A stretch of DNA of 64,000 nt from Volutella citrinella. Its lineage: Eukaryota; Ascomycota; Sordariomycetes; Hypocreales; Nectriaceae. The notes beneath the pieces are model-generated. The model saw only the letters and a list, made by a program, of their open reading frames with translations, did no database searches and was not told the DNA's origin. The position numbers and the translations under genes were made by a program. Location of the stretch: assembly GCA_034401135.1 (NCBI GenBank), contig JAWZSP010000008.1:2356001-2420000 (forward strand), written 5' to 3'. This document shows positions 11,557 to 22,401 of the stretch, in pieces. Numbering within the stretch: the first letter of the stretch is position 1; every line of letters starts with the position of its first letter.

Positions 11557-13296
11557 ATGCCGGTGAAAAGGAAGGCCCCGGTCGGCGACAGCGCGGCCAG
11601 CGACCCACGCTCCAAACGACCCCGGCTGGCCGATCCGTTTGGCGCCGCAGCTCGACCTCCTTCGCGCGACATCCTCTCGACCCTCTCCGACGAGCTCCTC
11701 ATCCGTATCCTCTCCTTCCTCGGCGAGACAGTCCTCCTGGGCGTGTCGCCAGTATCGCGCCGCTTCTGCCGCCTCGCTAGCGACTCGCAGCTATGGCGAG
11801 CCCACTACTACACGCGCTTCGTCCTGCCGCGGGCGATGCGCATTCCTGGCTTCCGGGCGGGATCGGCCCAGCACGGCGTGAAGCTGCGGTACTCAGCGCG
11901 CAGGACGGTCATGGCTGATGGGTCTCCGAACCGCCGCGGGAGCTTGGCCGACGTTAGGGCCTCCAACTCGGAGACGGTCGACTGGCGGAAGCAGTATAAG
12001 CTGCGGCATAACTGGGCTCGTGGCAAGTGCGCGGTGGAAGAGGTGAGCGTCAGAGACGCCTCGCCTGGCACCCTCGACGGCCAGACACGTACTCTGGTCA
12101 AGGTGGTTGAGGGCATCGCCATTACGGCCGATTCGGCGTCGGGGCTGCGCGCATGGGACCTGCGCACCAGGCAGCCCATCGCACAAACCTCTCTATCTCT
12201 GCCTAGTTCGCAGCAGGCAGGTGCGCCCAGATCCCTAGCAGTTGACGAGCATAGACTCCCCGAGGGCCTGCTTGATGTCTTGGTTGGATTCGAAGACGGC
12301 GGCTTCGGCGTGTGGGCGCTTGATCTGTCGCGCAAGGCTCTGTCCCGGCGATACCGCCACGAGCCAAGCTCAAACGGAGCCATCGTTTCTGCTGCATACG
12401 GGCACCCGCATGTCTTGACGGCTACCACGTCGGGCTTGATATCTCTGTACACTTTTGACCATGGCACCCGCAAGAACGGCGATGAGAGCGTGCATTCTAC
12501 TACTCCCCCCAAGACAGAGAAGCTGGCGAAGCCTGGGGAGGCGCAAGAGCCCTTGGCGTCACCATATCTCCTTACCTCGCTCAGATCCCATTCATCCCCA
12601 CAGCCTCTGGCGCTGTCGATTCGCCGACTGGCGACGTCAGTTAGCGCTTCTATTGCCTACACGTTTGACAGCCGCGATGGCTGGTGCATAGGCGTGCAGG
12701 ACATTCTTGTCAAACCGGCAGGACCCTCGGGATCTGAGCAGCTCTCATCGAGGCTTGCATTCACGGTCCCGATACAGACGGGCCTGGCCGCACCGCGACG
12801 GCCATCCATCGACGCGCCTGAACCGAGCGAGCTTCAGACGGCCGAGCTCACGACACTCTGCTACAACCACCCGTATCTACTCGCCACCCTACCCGACAAC
12901 ACACTCGTCCTCCACCTCTGCACCTCAACGGCAACCTCATTATCGCTCTCCCCCGGCATCCGCCTCTGGGGCCACACGTCTGGGATTTCCGACGCCGAGA
13001 TTACGCCACGCGGCAAGGCGGTGAGCATCAGCTCGCGGGGGGACGAAATACGCCTCTGGGAGCTCGAGGGCCGCCTCGGCGGGAGCAGCATCGAAGTCCG
13101 GCCAAGGCAGCCGGCCGACGATGCCGATGCTGCTGCTGCTGTCGGCCAGCATGTGTGGGCTTCACCACCGGGGACGGCAGATCACGCCGCGTGGGACGAC
13201 CGCAGGAACTGGGTTGGCTTCGACGACGAAATGGTCATTGTGCTCAAGGAAGCGCGCGACGGGCGGGAGAGCCTCGTGGTGTATGACTTTACGTGA
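11557..13296 (+). CDS. F-box protein with beta-propeller-like C-terminus, 579 aa
   Basis: Probable substrate adaptor of an SCF ubiquitin ligase. A basic Lys/Arg-rich start (MPVKRK, RSKRPR, a possible nuclear signal) precedes an F-box at about residues 40-85 (LSDELLIRILSFLGE, then LWRAHYYTRF). The following region (WRKQYKLRHNWARG) and the rest look like a degenerate WD40-type propeller: repeated hydrophobic strands with a recognisable WD-like unit near the end, LWGHTSGISDAEI then GDEIRLWELEG. The gene has no introns. Its architecture resembles fission-yeast Pof10-type F-box/WD proteins, but that is a resemblance and not a firm orthology. The target cannot be predicted. Confidence 0.85.
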   Translation: MPVKRKAPVGDSAASDPRSKRPRLADPFGAAARPPSRDILSTLSDELLIRILSFLGETVLLGVSPVSRRFCRLASDSQLWRAHYYTRFVLPRAMRIPGFRAGSAQHGVKLRYSARRTVMADGSPNRRGSLADVRASNSETVDWRKQYKLRHNWARGKCAVEEVSVRDASPGTLDGQTRTLVKVVEGIAITADSASGLRAWDLRTRQPIAQTSLSLPSSQQAGAPRSLAVDEHRLPEGLLDVLVGFEDGGFGVWALDLSRKALSRRYRHEPSSNGAIVSAAYGHPHVLTATTSGLISLYTFDHGTRKNGDESVHSTTPPKTEKLAKPGEAQEPLASPYLLTSLRSHSSPQPLALSIRRLATSVSASIAYTFDSRDGWCIGVQDILVKPAGPSGSEQLSSRLAFTVPIQTGLAAPRRPSIDAPEPSELQTAELTTLCYNHPYLLATLPDNTLVLHLCTSTATSLSLSPGIRLWGHTSGISDAEITPRGKAVSISSRGDEIRLWELEGRLGGSSIEVRPRQPADDADAAAAVGQHVWASPPGTADHAAWDDRRNWVGFDDEMVIVLKEARDGRESLVVYDFT

Positions 13297-13942
13297 GATG
13301 GTTGCAAAAGCACGAGCACTGTCTCGGCGCATGTGATGATACCATGCTTTGTATTACAGCGATAAAAGCACGCTTCGGAATTGGGAACAATACTTAAACA
13401 ATTCAGAACTTCAGCCAACTGGAGCCGAGACGCGTCCCAAGAGATTGTAGTCATGGTCTGCATCTGGTTGCCTGGTAGACTGCTAGTCTGGCACGCCTGT
13501 GGTTGGCTGCCTAGACTCGAACTTAGTCGCTTCCTTCAAGGTGCACAAGCCTGGAGAGTTGTGCTTCAAGAATTAAGTTGGTAAAGAGATGGTAGGCCCG
13601 CTGGCTACGAATCAGCTCACAGATGAGTCCGGCCAAAGCATGTCCAAGGATATACTGGCTGGTATTATGTGGATAGCCTTTCGAAGCAGCTCACTGCATG
13701 ACCTTTGCGGGCTGCGACTAACTTGTCACTTGGTCACAAAAAAGACTTTCCGCCTTCTTGCACCCTTTCGGACCTTTCCTGGGCAAACTTCAAGATGGCA
13801 TAGTTCGGCGTGTTCTGTCGCAAGTTCGACACAAGGATGCCTCGACAGCTTCACGAGCTTTATAAAGCCGCCACGGCCCACGAATCCTTTCCCTCCAGCG
13901 ACAAGCTGTTCCGTCATTCCGAATCAGCACTAGGAATTTACC
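13297..13942. other. Intergenic region
   Basis: No supported gene. It contains the end of the F-box transcript and the upstream region of the kinase-fold gene at 13943. Confidence 0.55.
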
Positions 13943-14870
13943 ATGGTTCGAGCCCCAATACCCGTTGCCAACTACGACATGGCGATGATGCCGCTCACAC
14001 CTGAAGAGTGGCTCCGATTGCCGCCTCAACCGCCGCCAACCAACGAAGTCGTATTACCAGCACGAAAGGATGGTGAGCCCGAGAGGTATCGCCTACCCAC
14101 GCCTCGTCGTCGTCCCGTCACGTACGGTTCAAAAGAAATGGTGAGGCTGGCCGCAGTGAAACGAGCCCACGGCCAATCTAACAAGATGCTTGCAGGCCTT
14201 CTGGTTCGGAACCCGCTTCATCACTGGCACGGGTGTATTCAAGAACCGAGACACGCCACACATCCTCCATCTCGACATTCGCTCGACTACCTTTTCGCGA
14301 TGGGTCGGCAGTTACGTCAAAATACTGCCCCCCACCATGGCATCGTGGATTCAGGAGACTCTGCCGGAATGGTTCCTCCCCCATCAGGTTGTATTCAAGG
14401 GATCCAACATGGATTTCGCCGAAAACCCTATATCCAAGATTGAGCACTTTGAACTGGAGTGCCGCGCATATCGCCAGCTCGCGCCGCTCCAAGGGCTGGT
14501 TGTGCCTCGGTGGTACGGTCGGATAAGCCACAACGGAGAGGACGCCATCCTGCTGCAAGATGTCGGCGGCGCGCCCCTCAACAGCCCGGAAGGATCGCTG
14601 TTGACGTACGAGGAGCTGTCAGACTTGGCTCAGACGTGCCTCCGTGCGCTGAACGCCCTGGGCGTCAATCAGCCTGAAGACCGGCTGGAAAACTTTGCAC
14701 TCGTCGACGGTAGAATAATGACAATGAACCTGGAGTGGGCCGAATTTGATCTTGTTCGCGGCCAGAAGATGCGGGCAGTAAAACACACCGTTGAAGGACT
14801 TCTGGACAGCTATCAAAGCCACCGTGAATACCTTCGAAAGTGGGAACGCCAACTGAGAAGAGGTGGATGA
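13943..14870 (+). CDS. Protein-kinase-like (aminoglycoside-phosphotransferase-fold) protein, predicted pseudokinase, 290 aa
   Basis: Two exons, 13943-14140 and 14196-14870, joined by a 55-nt intron (GTGAGG donor, TTGCAG acceptor). The exon 2 layout is kinase-fold: beta-strand Lys in VVFKG (K134), a helix-C type Glu (EHFELE, about 152-154), a hinge-like region ILLQDVGGAPL, and the region aligned with the catalytic loop, QPEDRLEN (225-232), followed by IMTMNLEW. Active relatives of this fungal family usually read HGDxRLEN and D-L-E at these places. Here the His and Asp are replaced by Gln and Glu, and the metal-binding Asp by Asn. The protein is therefore predicted to be catalytically dead or strongly altered. 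No signal peptide. Substrate and role unknown. Confidence 0.72.
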
Positions 14871-15742
14871 CCGACCATGGTGCGGACTTGAAAATCATCT
14901 CTAATTACACGAATACTCATAAGGTCCAAGAGCATCGCATAGGCACGCCTAGAATGCTTCCGTCTCTTCCTTGGTCTCCATCCTGTACTGTTTGTTCGCC
15001 CCATTTACGCTGTCTGATTATTGATACAATAAACTGTAAACTCGCTCCTAGTATTTGCAGGTTCTATGCAACTGCGTCCTTAACCCAGAACCCAACCGAA
15101 TCTAAATAAAAGGATCCCAACGCATATTCCAACCTAAACCCTAACCCTTGGCTTGTCATGTGTCCCGCTGTGAATAGCACAACCCATTTCGGATGTCAGT
15201 GAATCAGCGCCTTGTTGTTGGTACTTGACAGTGGCCGGAAGGACTGCAACGGCCAGCTGGCAGGGCTGCCATTGAGCCTGGCTCGTGCCACTGCCATTTA
15301 GACAGGAATTCTGCGACATCTGGAGGTTGATAGGGTTCCGCGACACCAGCAGCATCATCCAAACTGATAGCGCATTCTAGCACTATCTGCCCATCAAAGT
15401 TCCCCACCTTCTCTTGGCCTTGGGTTGTGACGGAACAAGATGGATGCTTGCTCCCCAGCTGTGTGACCTCTCATAAAATGAATGATAGACACGGCCACAA
15501 CGGCTAAAACCCCGCGCTGGCGTACGAGTTTGTCATTTCTCGCTTTTCCTGTCTCGACTCGCCGGAAGTTTCAAAGTCCTCCTTGCTTGTAGGGAACTCG
15601 AACAGAATTCCGATATTGGGGTCTTTGGATGGGTCAAGAGCATCCTATGTGGGACCCTCCATGCTGAGTGTGCCCCGAAAAAGGCCCCGCGAGGTGTCCC
15701 ATTCAAGAGTGCACCTTTGAAGGCCGTTTGAGCCCTCAATCA
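14871..15742. other. Convergent intergenic region with a telomere-like motif
   Basis: Lies between two convergent genes. No coding signal. A short CCTAAACCCTAACCC tract at 15133-15147 resembles the fungal telomere unit. Confidence 0.55.
15133..15147 (+). repeat. Interstitial telomere-like tract CCTAAACCCTAACCC
   Basis: About two and a half imperfect copies of CCCTAA, the complement of the TTAGGG fungal telomere repeat. It is too short to imply a fusion point and may be chance or a promoter/terminator element. Confidence 0.5.
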
Positions 15743-17175
15743 TCATGTGTTACCTTCTACCGCTTCCCTACTCAGGCCAACCGCCTCCATCGGCCATGCC
15801 AACGCGTGTCTCCAGTAACTCCCCAATATGTCACCAACGACTTGGACAATGTCGTAGCCCCAGCCTTGCATGAAACAACAATAAGTGACCTCGTGCAATA
15901 GGGCGCCAAAAAAGGCAAAGAGAATCAGTGCCGGGGGTTGCCGTTGCCGCAGCAGGTCAAAGTAGGCCTGGGGCGCAAAGTGGATGAACATTAGAGGGCC
16001 AGACCAGGCCTTGTTGAACCCCCAGTCCTTGAATGCCTCTGCTCCACGACCTGCAAATTGATCTATGAAGGCGCGACACTTGCGCAACACCCACAGAGCT
16101 TCATCGTACGCCTTGGCATCCTCGGTGGAGTTGTGATCCCATATCGAGCTTGTGCGTCGAAAGGCCTCGTCGTCGGGGCCGTCCACGTCGTCGGGGTTGA
16201 GTTCCATCCAGTTTCCTATGTCCATGATCCTCTGCAGTGGACTACTCTGTAGCCTCATGTGGGTGGGCCCCAGGACAGCTTCGATGCCCCGAATCATGGG
16301 TATCCATTCAGAGCCAAGGACAGTTTCTTTGACGCTTGAGGGGCTCGACCCCCAGTCGTCCCCCCTAGTGAGCCGCCCCGAGATGCCGAAAACGTAGAGG
16401 ACGTTGAGCAATGACCACGAAAACAAACCGTCGCTGTTGCCGGCATGTACGTGGGCCGCAGCCCGATTGAAGCCAGCCAAGCCCTTGGAATGATAGTGAG
16501 CGGCGTCAACGAGGCGCCATCTGCGATCCGACGGATGCAGGTGGGCGAGGTGCAGAGTGGCCAGGCTGAGAATTGCGTGCATGACAAAGGGGTGCTTGAA
16601 TCCGATTTCCGGAATGATGACCTGCCAGCAGAGGGACGAATCGGCGTCTTTGAAGATCTTGAAGCTTGTTGACGAGGTCCAGTGGTGAAGAAGGGCCATG
16701 TCTTGCATCCGGAAGCTCTCGGCGGGAAAGGACGAGTCGACGCTGCATATGTCCGACGGGGTCGTTGCCAGAAGAGCAGATGCCGAAAAGGGGGTCTCTG
16801 CAGACTGAGGCTGGCTCGTGGTGGACGCTGCTGGCGTTACATGGCCGCCAACTGCTGGTGTTGGTGTTGGTGTTGGTGCTGGTGCTGAGGCCGAGGCCGC
16901 GGCCGATGAGGGTTCGGGACGCGGGCGGTATTCGCACCGACTCTCACGGCGCACACAGGCCCGGCATCTTGGCTTTTCTTCGCTGCACTAGTTGGGCATG
17001 AGCCGCTGAAACTTTGACTTTTGCGCAGATACATAATATTGCCGAGGAGTGCAGTGCTTACCTTGACGCGGCGGGTCCGGCAGGCGAGGCAGCCGTTCCG
17101 GGATTTGCGGTGTGGCCGCCGGGTGGAGACGGCGGTGGCGACGGAGCCGCCGGGCGTTGCATCGGGGGAGATCAT
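15743..17175 (-). CDS. Upc2-like Zn2Cys6 transcription factor, 452 aa
   Basis: Transcription regulator resembling the sterol-uptake-control (Upc2/Ecm22) group. Exon 1 is 17062-17175 (38 codons, ending RTRRVK). After a 74-nt intron, exon 2 starts at 16987 with CSEEKPRC and runs to 15743. The assembled cluster has Cys 29, 32, 39, 46, 49 and 56 (CX2CX6CX6CX2CX6C), preceded by the basic HRKSRNG typical of this group. A Pro/Thr/Ala-rich repeat linker follows. The C-terminal domain opens with LLHHWTSS and GFKHPFVMHAILSLATLHLAH, the signature region that in Upc2 forms the ligand-sensing domain. ATG 17175 was chosen because the longer in-frame extension starts without ATG. Two RTA1 genes and a sterol glucosyltransferase-like gene lie next to it, so a sterol/lipid role is plausible. 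Ligand and targets are inferred. Confidence 0.85.
16856..16890 (+). repeat. GGTGTT/GGTGCT hexamer repeat coding a Thr-Pro/Ala-Pro linker
   Basis: Tandem six-base units within the regulator gene on the opposite strand, encoding alternating Ala-Pro/Thr-Pro residues just after the zinc cluster. A likely length-variable linker. Confidence 0.8.
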
Positions 17176-17756
17176 TGCGCTGGCCTCGGTCCAGGATACC
17201 CGAGAAAAAAGTAAGCAAAAATCTGCGACGTGCAGCCAGCGGGGTGGGATAGGAGGAGAGGAAAACGAGGAGGGCGCGAGAGCGAGGTGGGCGGGCAAAT
17301 AAACGAAGAGGGTGGGTGGGTAACAGGCTAAAAGGGCACGGCCAAACGAGGTTTACGAGGCGGGTCCGACGCCACACTGACTGATGACGACTCGCGCGGG
17401 CCTTTTCCCGGAGTGAGCTTGGTGAAAGCCGCCTGAATCAGCCTTGCAGCGGATACTCGGTCCCTGAACCTGACCCTGACCCTTGAGAGCGGATAGGAAT
17501 GTTGTCCCTTACCTACGCGCTCGTCGACAATGGGCGCTAAAGATTGACATGGACTAACGACACCACTGGCATCTTTGGGATGGGCATGAACCCTGCATTG
17601 TGGCCATATTCTTAAATCTATTTCGGTTCGTGAGTGACCGTTATCTTTCTATGATGAAGCTACTGGGGCATATGCTTACAGTTACACGATGCCGCTTTCT
17701 AACAGGGCAGTCTTGCTCTTTAATCTTGTCTATCAGCCCATCATGACATCCCCGTT
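17176..17756. other. Intergenic region upstream of the Upc2-like gene
   Basis: Promoter and leader of the Upc2-like gene and 3' flank of the RTA1 gene. No supported gene. Confidence 0.55.
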
Positions 17757-18747
17757 CTAGGCAGTCCCCCTCAACCGGCTGAATGAATCCATCTTCCAGC
17801 CACCGTCAAAGTACTTGCCGTTGATGATGGCAGTTATCTCGCCGGGGTGCTTCCAGTTGAAGATGGCCATCACCAAAAACATGAGCAGCGCATCAAAGAT
17901 GTACAGGTATGCTTCGTGGCTCAGAAGGTAGCCATCAAATCCCTGTAGATACTCGACTGCTCTGAATACCGACCGCACCATGATCAGAGTGCTGGTAGCA
18001 TACAGGACGATCATGTGCTTCTTCCATTGAGCCCAGCTGTTTGCTCGGGCCGTCGGGGCATTTGAAAGAGAACGGTGGAAGGCTATCGCAATGACGATGA
18101 AGATGCCGAAGATAATCAGCTGGACAAACAGTCCGGCAATAATGATTTTTGCTCCGGTATTCAAGGCCTCCAGCGAACCAGAGGATTGGTAGCCACCGCC
18201 TAATGCAAGGGGTCAGTTGACAGCTCGGAACGGTTTTCACAGTGTGAGTACTTGCCTCCGCCCTGAAGAATGAATGACAAGACATCTCCAGCCACAAAAA
18301 TCTTGGTAAGCCACTTCTTGGGGATTAGAGTGTGTCCTTCGCCGTCGACCATGATGATGATTCGGCCGAGTTCCATGTAGATGGAGGCGGCGTACAGCGC
18401 AGGCGCCACCAGGAGAAGAAGGGACTGCATGATGTACGGCCCCAGAGTCCAATTGGGGCTCTCACTTCCGGACTTGCACCGGGCAGCATATCCAACGAAC
18501 TGAACTGCACGATAAATGTCAGATTGGCTTCCTGTACTCTGACGTGTCTTGACTTACAAATACCGCCCATGGCCAGGGGAATGAGAAACCATGATCGAGA
18601 GCGGAAAAGCTGCCAAAAGTGTAGAACTGTGGTTGCCAGGAACAAAAGAACAAAGACGACGCCGCCTGCGATGCTGGGGTCGTAGTGGTAGAGCTTGAAG
18701 GTGCTCCCGCCAGAGGCGGCGGCGTCGTCTCGAAGCAGGAGATGCAT
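17757..18747 (-). CDS. RTA1-family seven-TM membrane protein (copy 1), 293 aa
   Basis: Membrane protein of the RTA1/lipid-translocating exporter family. Yeast members Rta1 and Rsb1 are linked to resistance to 7-aminocholesterol and to sphingoid long-chain bases. Exons are 18558-18747, 18256-18504 and 17757-18199; phases sum to 294 codons. About seven hydrophobic segments, with family motifs VAPALYAASIYMELGR, KIFVAGDVLSF, a Gly-rich run followed by YQSSGSL, and RSVFRAVEYLQGFDGYL near the end. The second intron uses a GC donor (GAG|gcaagt) with a TTAG acceptor, because no GT donor restores the frame. A paralogue in the same orientation lies about 1 kb upstream at 19709. Substrate unknown. Confidence 0.88.
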
Positions 18748-18774
18748 GTCGCTGAGAAAGGGGCACGGTGAGTG

Positions 18775-18805
18775 AAAAAAAAAAAAAGAGAGAGAGAGAG
18801 AGAGA
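18775..18805 (+). repeat. A13 (GA)9 microsatellite in the RTA1 copy 1 leader
   Basis: Thirteen A followed by nine GA units. On the coding (minus) strand it is a (TC)n-T13 pyrimidine tract ending 28 bp upstream of the RTA1 start, so it is probably part of the promoter or 5' leader. Confidence 0.9.
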
Positions 18806-19708
18806 AACTGGGGAAAACGTAAAAGGACAGTTAAAAACAGGTCTGAAGAAGGATGAATGATTGCTGAATTGTTATCTGCAAGCCTAGAAGTTGACAATGG
18901 GAAGCATTTAAGTAGTTCAATCAACAGCTCTGCATACCCCTTTTAGATGGCGATTCAAGAAACACGACAGGTTCATGCGCATGAAGCCTATCCTGCAGAA
19001 ATCCAAATCTGCCTTGACAGACGAGTTGGCCTTGGTGGACCGGACACGGCGGCGCGTAATCTCGGACGTATGCATCAAACCAACTGGCACGAGCGGTGTT
19101 TGGTCTCAGGGCGGGCGGGCTCGTCGGATAGTTGGATCCACACTTCGCTCAGCAATCCGAACGTCTCGCATGGCTCGCTCAAGAGCGAGTTGGCCGGCGC
19201 TAAGAAGATCCACTACGGCTAGCATCCCTGCAATGTCATGGAGCTAAAGTAGGAACAGCACGGTGGTCAGGGGTCGGAACGCGTCAGATCTCAACTGACA
19301 CCGGCCGATTCAGAGATTGACTCGAACGGCCCTTGCTTAGCTTTGCAAAATAAAAATAAATCGGTGCATGAGGCGCAAGAAGCGGCATTCTGGAACCGTC
19401 ATGGCGGAATGGCAGCAAACGGCGGACATGTGAAGGTGGGGGGTGCATTGCATAGACGCCTTTGTTGAATGATGGTCCTCATGATATGCAGATATCAATT
19501 TACAACTATCTAATAGCTGGCTCAAAGTCCATGGTTCTAAAAAAAAGATGAAAGTAGTCCGCCAATATTGCGTAACAAACATATCTACACCGTAGAGTCG
19601 TGATATCAAGGACAATTCTAACCAACTCTTTCTCTCCTCCACTCATGATACTAACTATAGTTGGAGGCACTCTGACTTGCCCCATTCTACTTGCAATTCC
19701 AATCAACA
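18806..19708. other. Intergenic region between the two RTA1 genes
   Basis: No supported gene. Two overlapping plus-strand ORFs of about 90 codons (18947-19247) have no recognisable features and lie in the promoter area of RTA1 copy 1. Confidence 0.5.
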
Positions 19709-20618
19709 TTACACCTTCTTGTTCAAGTCGTCAATGTACCAAACCAAGAAAATGGCCATGACAATAACCATGAGCAACATGTCAAAGATGTACAGGAAAA
19801 CCTCGTGCGATATCAGGTAGCCGCCATTGCCTTGAAGATATTCGATAACACGGAAGATGCTCCTCACAAGAATGATTGTGCTGGTGACATAAAGCACAAG
19901 GATATGGCGCAGCCAGGAGACGCGGCCACTTCTTGCGGCATAAGTCGGCCCACGGGCAATCTTGTAGTGGAAGAGCACCGTGGTGAAGACGAAGAAGCCA
20001 AAGACGGCGATTTGCGTAAAGAGACCGGCGACGATGATCTTCTCGCCCATCTCGTACATTTCGAGCGTGCCTGACGCCTGGATGCCTCCGCCGGCCGCCT
20101 GAAGACCAAACGAAATGACATCTCCGGTGACGAAGATCTTGGTGACCCATTCCACCGGTATGAGGGAGAGGTTCTCGGCGCGGAGGGCCCGGATTAGGCG
20201 GCCCAGGATCATGTATATCGATGCGGCGAAGAGGGCTGGGGCGACGAGGATCAGGATGGCCTGGATGCTGAAGGCGGGGACGGAGGTCTGGTTGTAATGC
20301 GACCATATCCTGGCGCAGTACCCGATTGTCTGGACTGAGCGAGAGGTGTTAGCAGCCAGCTCCATGAAGCTTGTTATTCGAAACGACTTGAAACGTACAG
20401 AGTCCGCCAATGGCAAAAGGGATGAAGTAGAATGCCCTGGCTCGGCAAAGGCGTCGGACATGCAGCACGGTCAGGATGGCGAAAGCGACAGCGCTGATGA
20501 TTGCAGCGGGCAACGACGGCCTATAGCGGTAGAGCTTGAAGTCAAAGTACTCCTCTCGCGTCACGAGCTGCGCGTAAGGGGTGGTGACCATTAGGAGGTG
20601 CACGTAGTTGGTGGCCAT
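19709..20618 (-). CDS. RTA1-family seven-TM membrane protein (copy 2), 281 aa
   Basis: Second RTA1-family protein, same strand as copy 1. Exon 1 is 20399-20618 and exon 2 is 19709-20334, joined by an intron with GTACGT donor, a CTAAC branch site and CTCAG acceptor. The intron sits at the same codon as intron 1 of copy 1 (GGL/I then F-Q). It shares VAPALFAASIYMILGRLIR, KIFVTGDVISFGLQAAGGGIQASG and RSIFRVIEYLQGNGGYLISHE. The second intron of copy 1 is absent here and the Gly-rich region is continuous. The two copies are clearly related but well diverged, so the duplication is old or the copies evolved fast. Expected in the plasma or internal membrane, with a role in lipid export or stress response by family analogy. 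Confidence 0.9.
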
Positions 20619-21459
20619 TGCGAGTGTCTGGCATTCCGTCGTCGAAATGACAAGGCGTACGGAGGGGAGCGGCAACGGGTGTTTAAAGTAGTAAAGAATT
20701 TGCCAAGTTCTGCAACGAGCGATGGCGGAGGCTGGCTGACCGAGTTCAAGGCATCCATCCAGGTAATTACACGAGTCAACTCGTTCGAGGCTATGGCGTT
20801 GCTGCGTAAGCTTTGGAGAGGATGGGATGCCCACCTCGTTTAGCTGGGAGCGAGGTTCGTTTAGCAGCGAGCCAGCCACGTCGGGGATTTTTTAGTGTCT
20901 GGCAGTGAAATTACGTTGCCGCCCTTCCGAGCTTGCGTTTCCCATGCTCGTTTTTCATCCTCTTTCTTGTTCCCTGATGCTGCGTACGTGTCGCTGGTTT
21001 CTTACTTCTGCTCTCGCATCGATGTCGAATGGAGACGCGACATTGAAAAGAATTCCGCCGAATTGATCTCTGGCAACTGCACAGCCTTGTGTATGGACTA
21101 GTGTCGGAAGACGTCCCCGTGAACCCAGCAGCCGCTTATTTAAGTGGACCAAGTTGGCGCGATGCCGGACATGTTCTAGTCTCATGGGCAACTTGGATGG
21201 AGTTGGGGCAAGCAGTTCCTCATCCGTTGTCCCGCAATTGCAATTTTGGGCCTGGAGTGCTATCCAAGTTGGAAAGACATGGCATTTTGGACTTTGGTGA
21301 GTATCGTCATCGCATTCTACTTGGCGAAACAACCCGGAGAGAGGTGGATGAAATGAAACCGGGTACTTGCACAGAGCTCTGTTACATTCAATCTAGCATC
21401 GCGGCCTCCTGCGAGAAGCCGTCTTGGCGCGTCAGACAGCTTGTACCAATACAAAACTC
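20619..21459. other. Intergenic region
   Basis: Promoter of RTA1 copy 2 and 3' flank of the DUF2985 gene. Short ORFs only, none recognisable. Confidence 0.5.
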
Positions 21460-22401
21460 TCACCCCTCCTCATCCTTCGTTGCCTGCGGACGTCTTTTCC
21501 CCTCCACCCGCTGGACCCTTCTCTCCTCGATAAGCTGCATCACGCCAGCAGCTATTGAACATCCAAACGCGAAAGAGAGGAAGGCTCCCACGGCCCATCC
21601 CGGACGCGTATGCCGATTGTAATGCCACATGAAGGCAGCCAACACAACTTGAAACGCCGTGTTCATGAAGTTGCAGCCCACCACCATATGCAGCTTCCAC
21701 ATCCGAGTCGTCGTGGCTCGCCGCCCAGAAGGGGGTGGCTCGGGAATCTTCGATGCGGGAAGAGGCACGCTATCTTTGAAGGATGAGGCCCGGGACAACC
21801 AAGACTCGACTTCGGCCGGACCGATGTGAACGGGCACCAACTGGGAGCCGTCAAGTCGAAACCACGATCGGTAACGCGCAGCCAGCCGGCGCAAGGGAAC
21901 GGCGTCTTGGCTTGTGACATGCCGTAGAATTCTCCAGGCTTCAGTAAATCTGCGAGGCGCGAGCCCAAGCGCTGGTATGGTGAACAGGGCGTTGAGGATC
22001 TGCGAGTCTATCTCGATCCATATCCGGCGCGGGGAATTGATGTCGTTGCAGGTCGGGTGGCACATGGCCGGTGCCGCGTTGCAGAGTAGTAAGAAGATCA
22101 TTCCGCCCCATGCGACGACATTGAGGCAGTAAATGATGAGAAGGGCCTTGAAGATCGTCATGTCTCGGACCCAAGCTGCAGCAGCAGATACTCTTGAAGC
22201 CCAAGGACCAGAGGTGCCGTCTTGGTGACTGAGCATCGTTCTCTGGGGAGAAATGCTTGCTCGCCCCTCGGTGTCGGGGCTGTCAATCAGAGCGCGTTCT
22301 GACAGATTCTGGCTGTCGGTAGTGATTTGGATAGCTGCATCCTTTGAAACGTCGATTTGCGGTTCCCAGAGGTGCTCATGTTGATGATTATTCGACGTCA
22401 T
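21460..22401 (-). CDS. DUF2985 family integral membrane protein, 313 aa
   Basis: Single-exon gene for a membrane protein of the fungal DUF2985 family (function unknown). A polar, disordered first quarter precedes the first membrane segment, LLIIYCLNVVAWGGMIFLLL. The family hallmark CNAAPAMC and RIWIEIDSQILNALF follow, then a second hydrophobic stretch, a cytosolic Arg-rich and Pro-rich loop, and two further membrane segments near the C-terminus (VVGCNFMNTAFQVVLAAF and FLSFAFGCSIAAGVM). The C-terminal tail is strongly charged. ATG 22401 (MTSNNH) is chosen over an upstream in-frame extension that has no comparable features. It lies between the RTA1 pair and the glucosyltransferase-like gene, all on the minus strand. 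Confidence 0.85.
   Translation of the reverse strand: MTSNNHQHEHLWEPQIDVSKDAAIQITTDSQNLSERALIDSPDTEGRASISPQRTMLSHQDGTSGPWASRVSAAAAWVRDMTIFKALLIIYCLNVVAWGGMIFLLLCNAAPAMCHPTCNDINSPRRIWIEIDSQILNALFTIPALGLAPRRFTEAWRILRHVTSQDAVPLRRLAARYRSWFRLDGSQLVPVHIGPAEVESWLSRASSFKDSVPLPASKIPEPPPSGRRATTTRMWKLHMVVGCNFMNTAFQVVLAAFMWHYNRHTRPGWAVGAFLSFAFGCSIAAGVMQLIEERRVQRVEGKRRPQATKDEEG

Noticed and set aside
13944..13956. GGTTCGAGCCC resembling a tRNA B-box
   Set aside because: It is the start of an intact coding exon (ATGGTTCGAGCC). No A-box, acceptor stem or anticodon arm could be placed around it.
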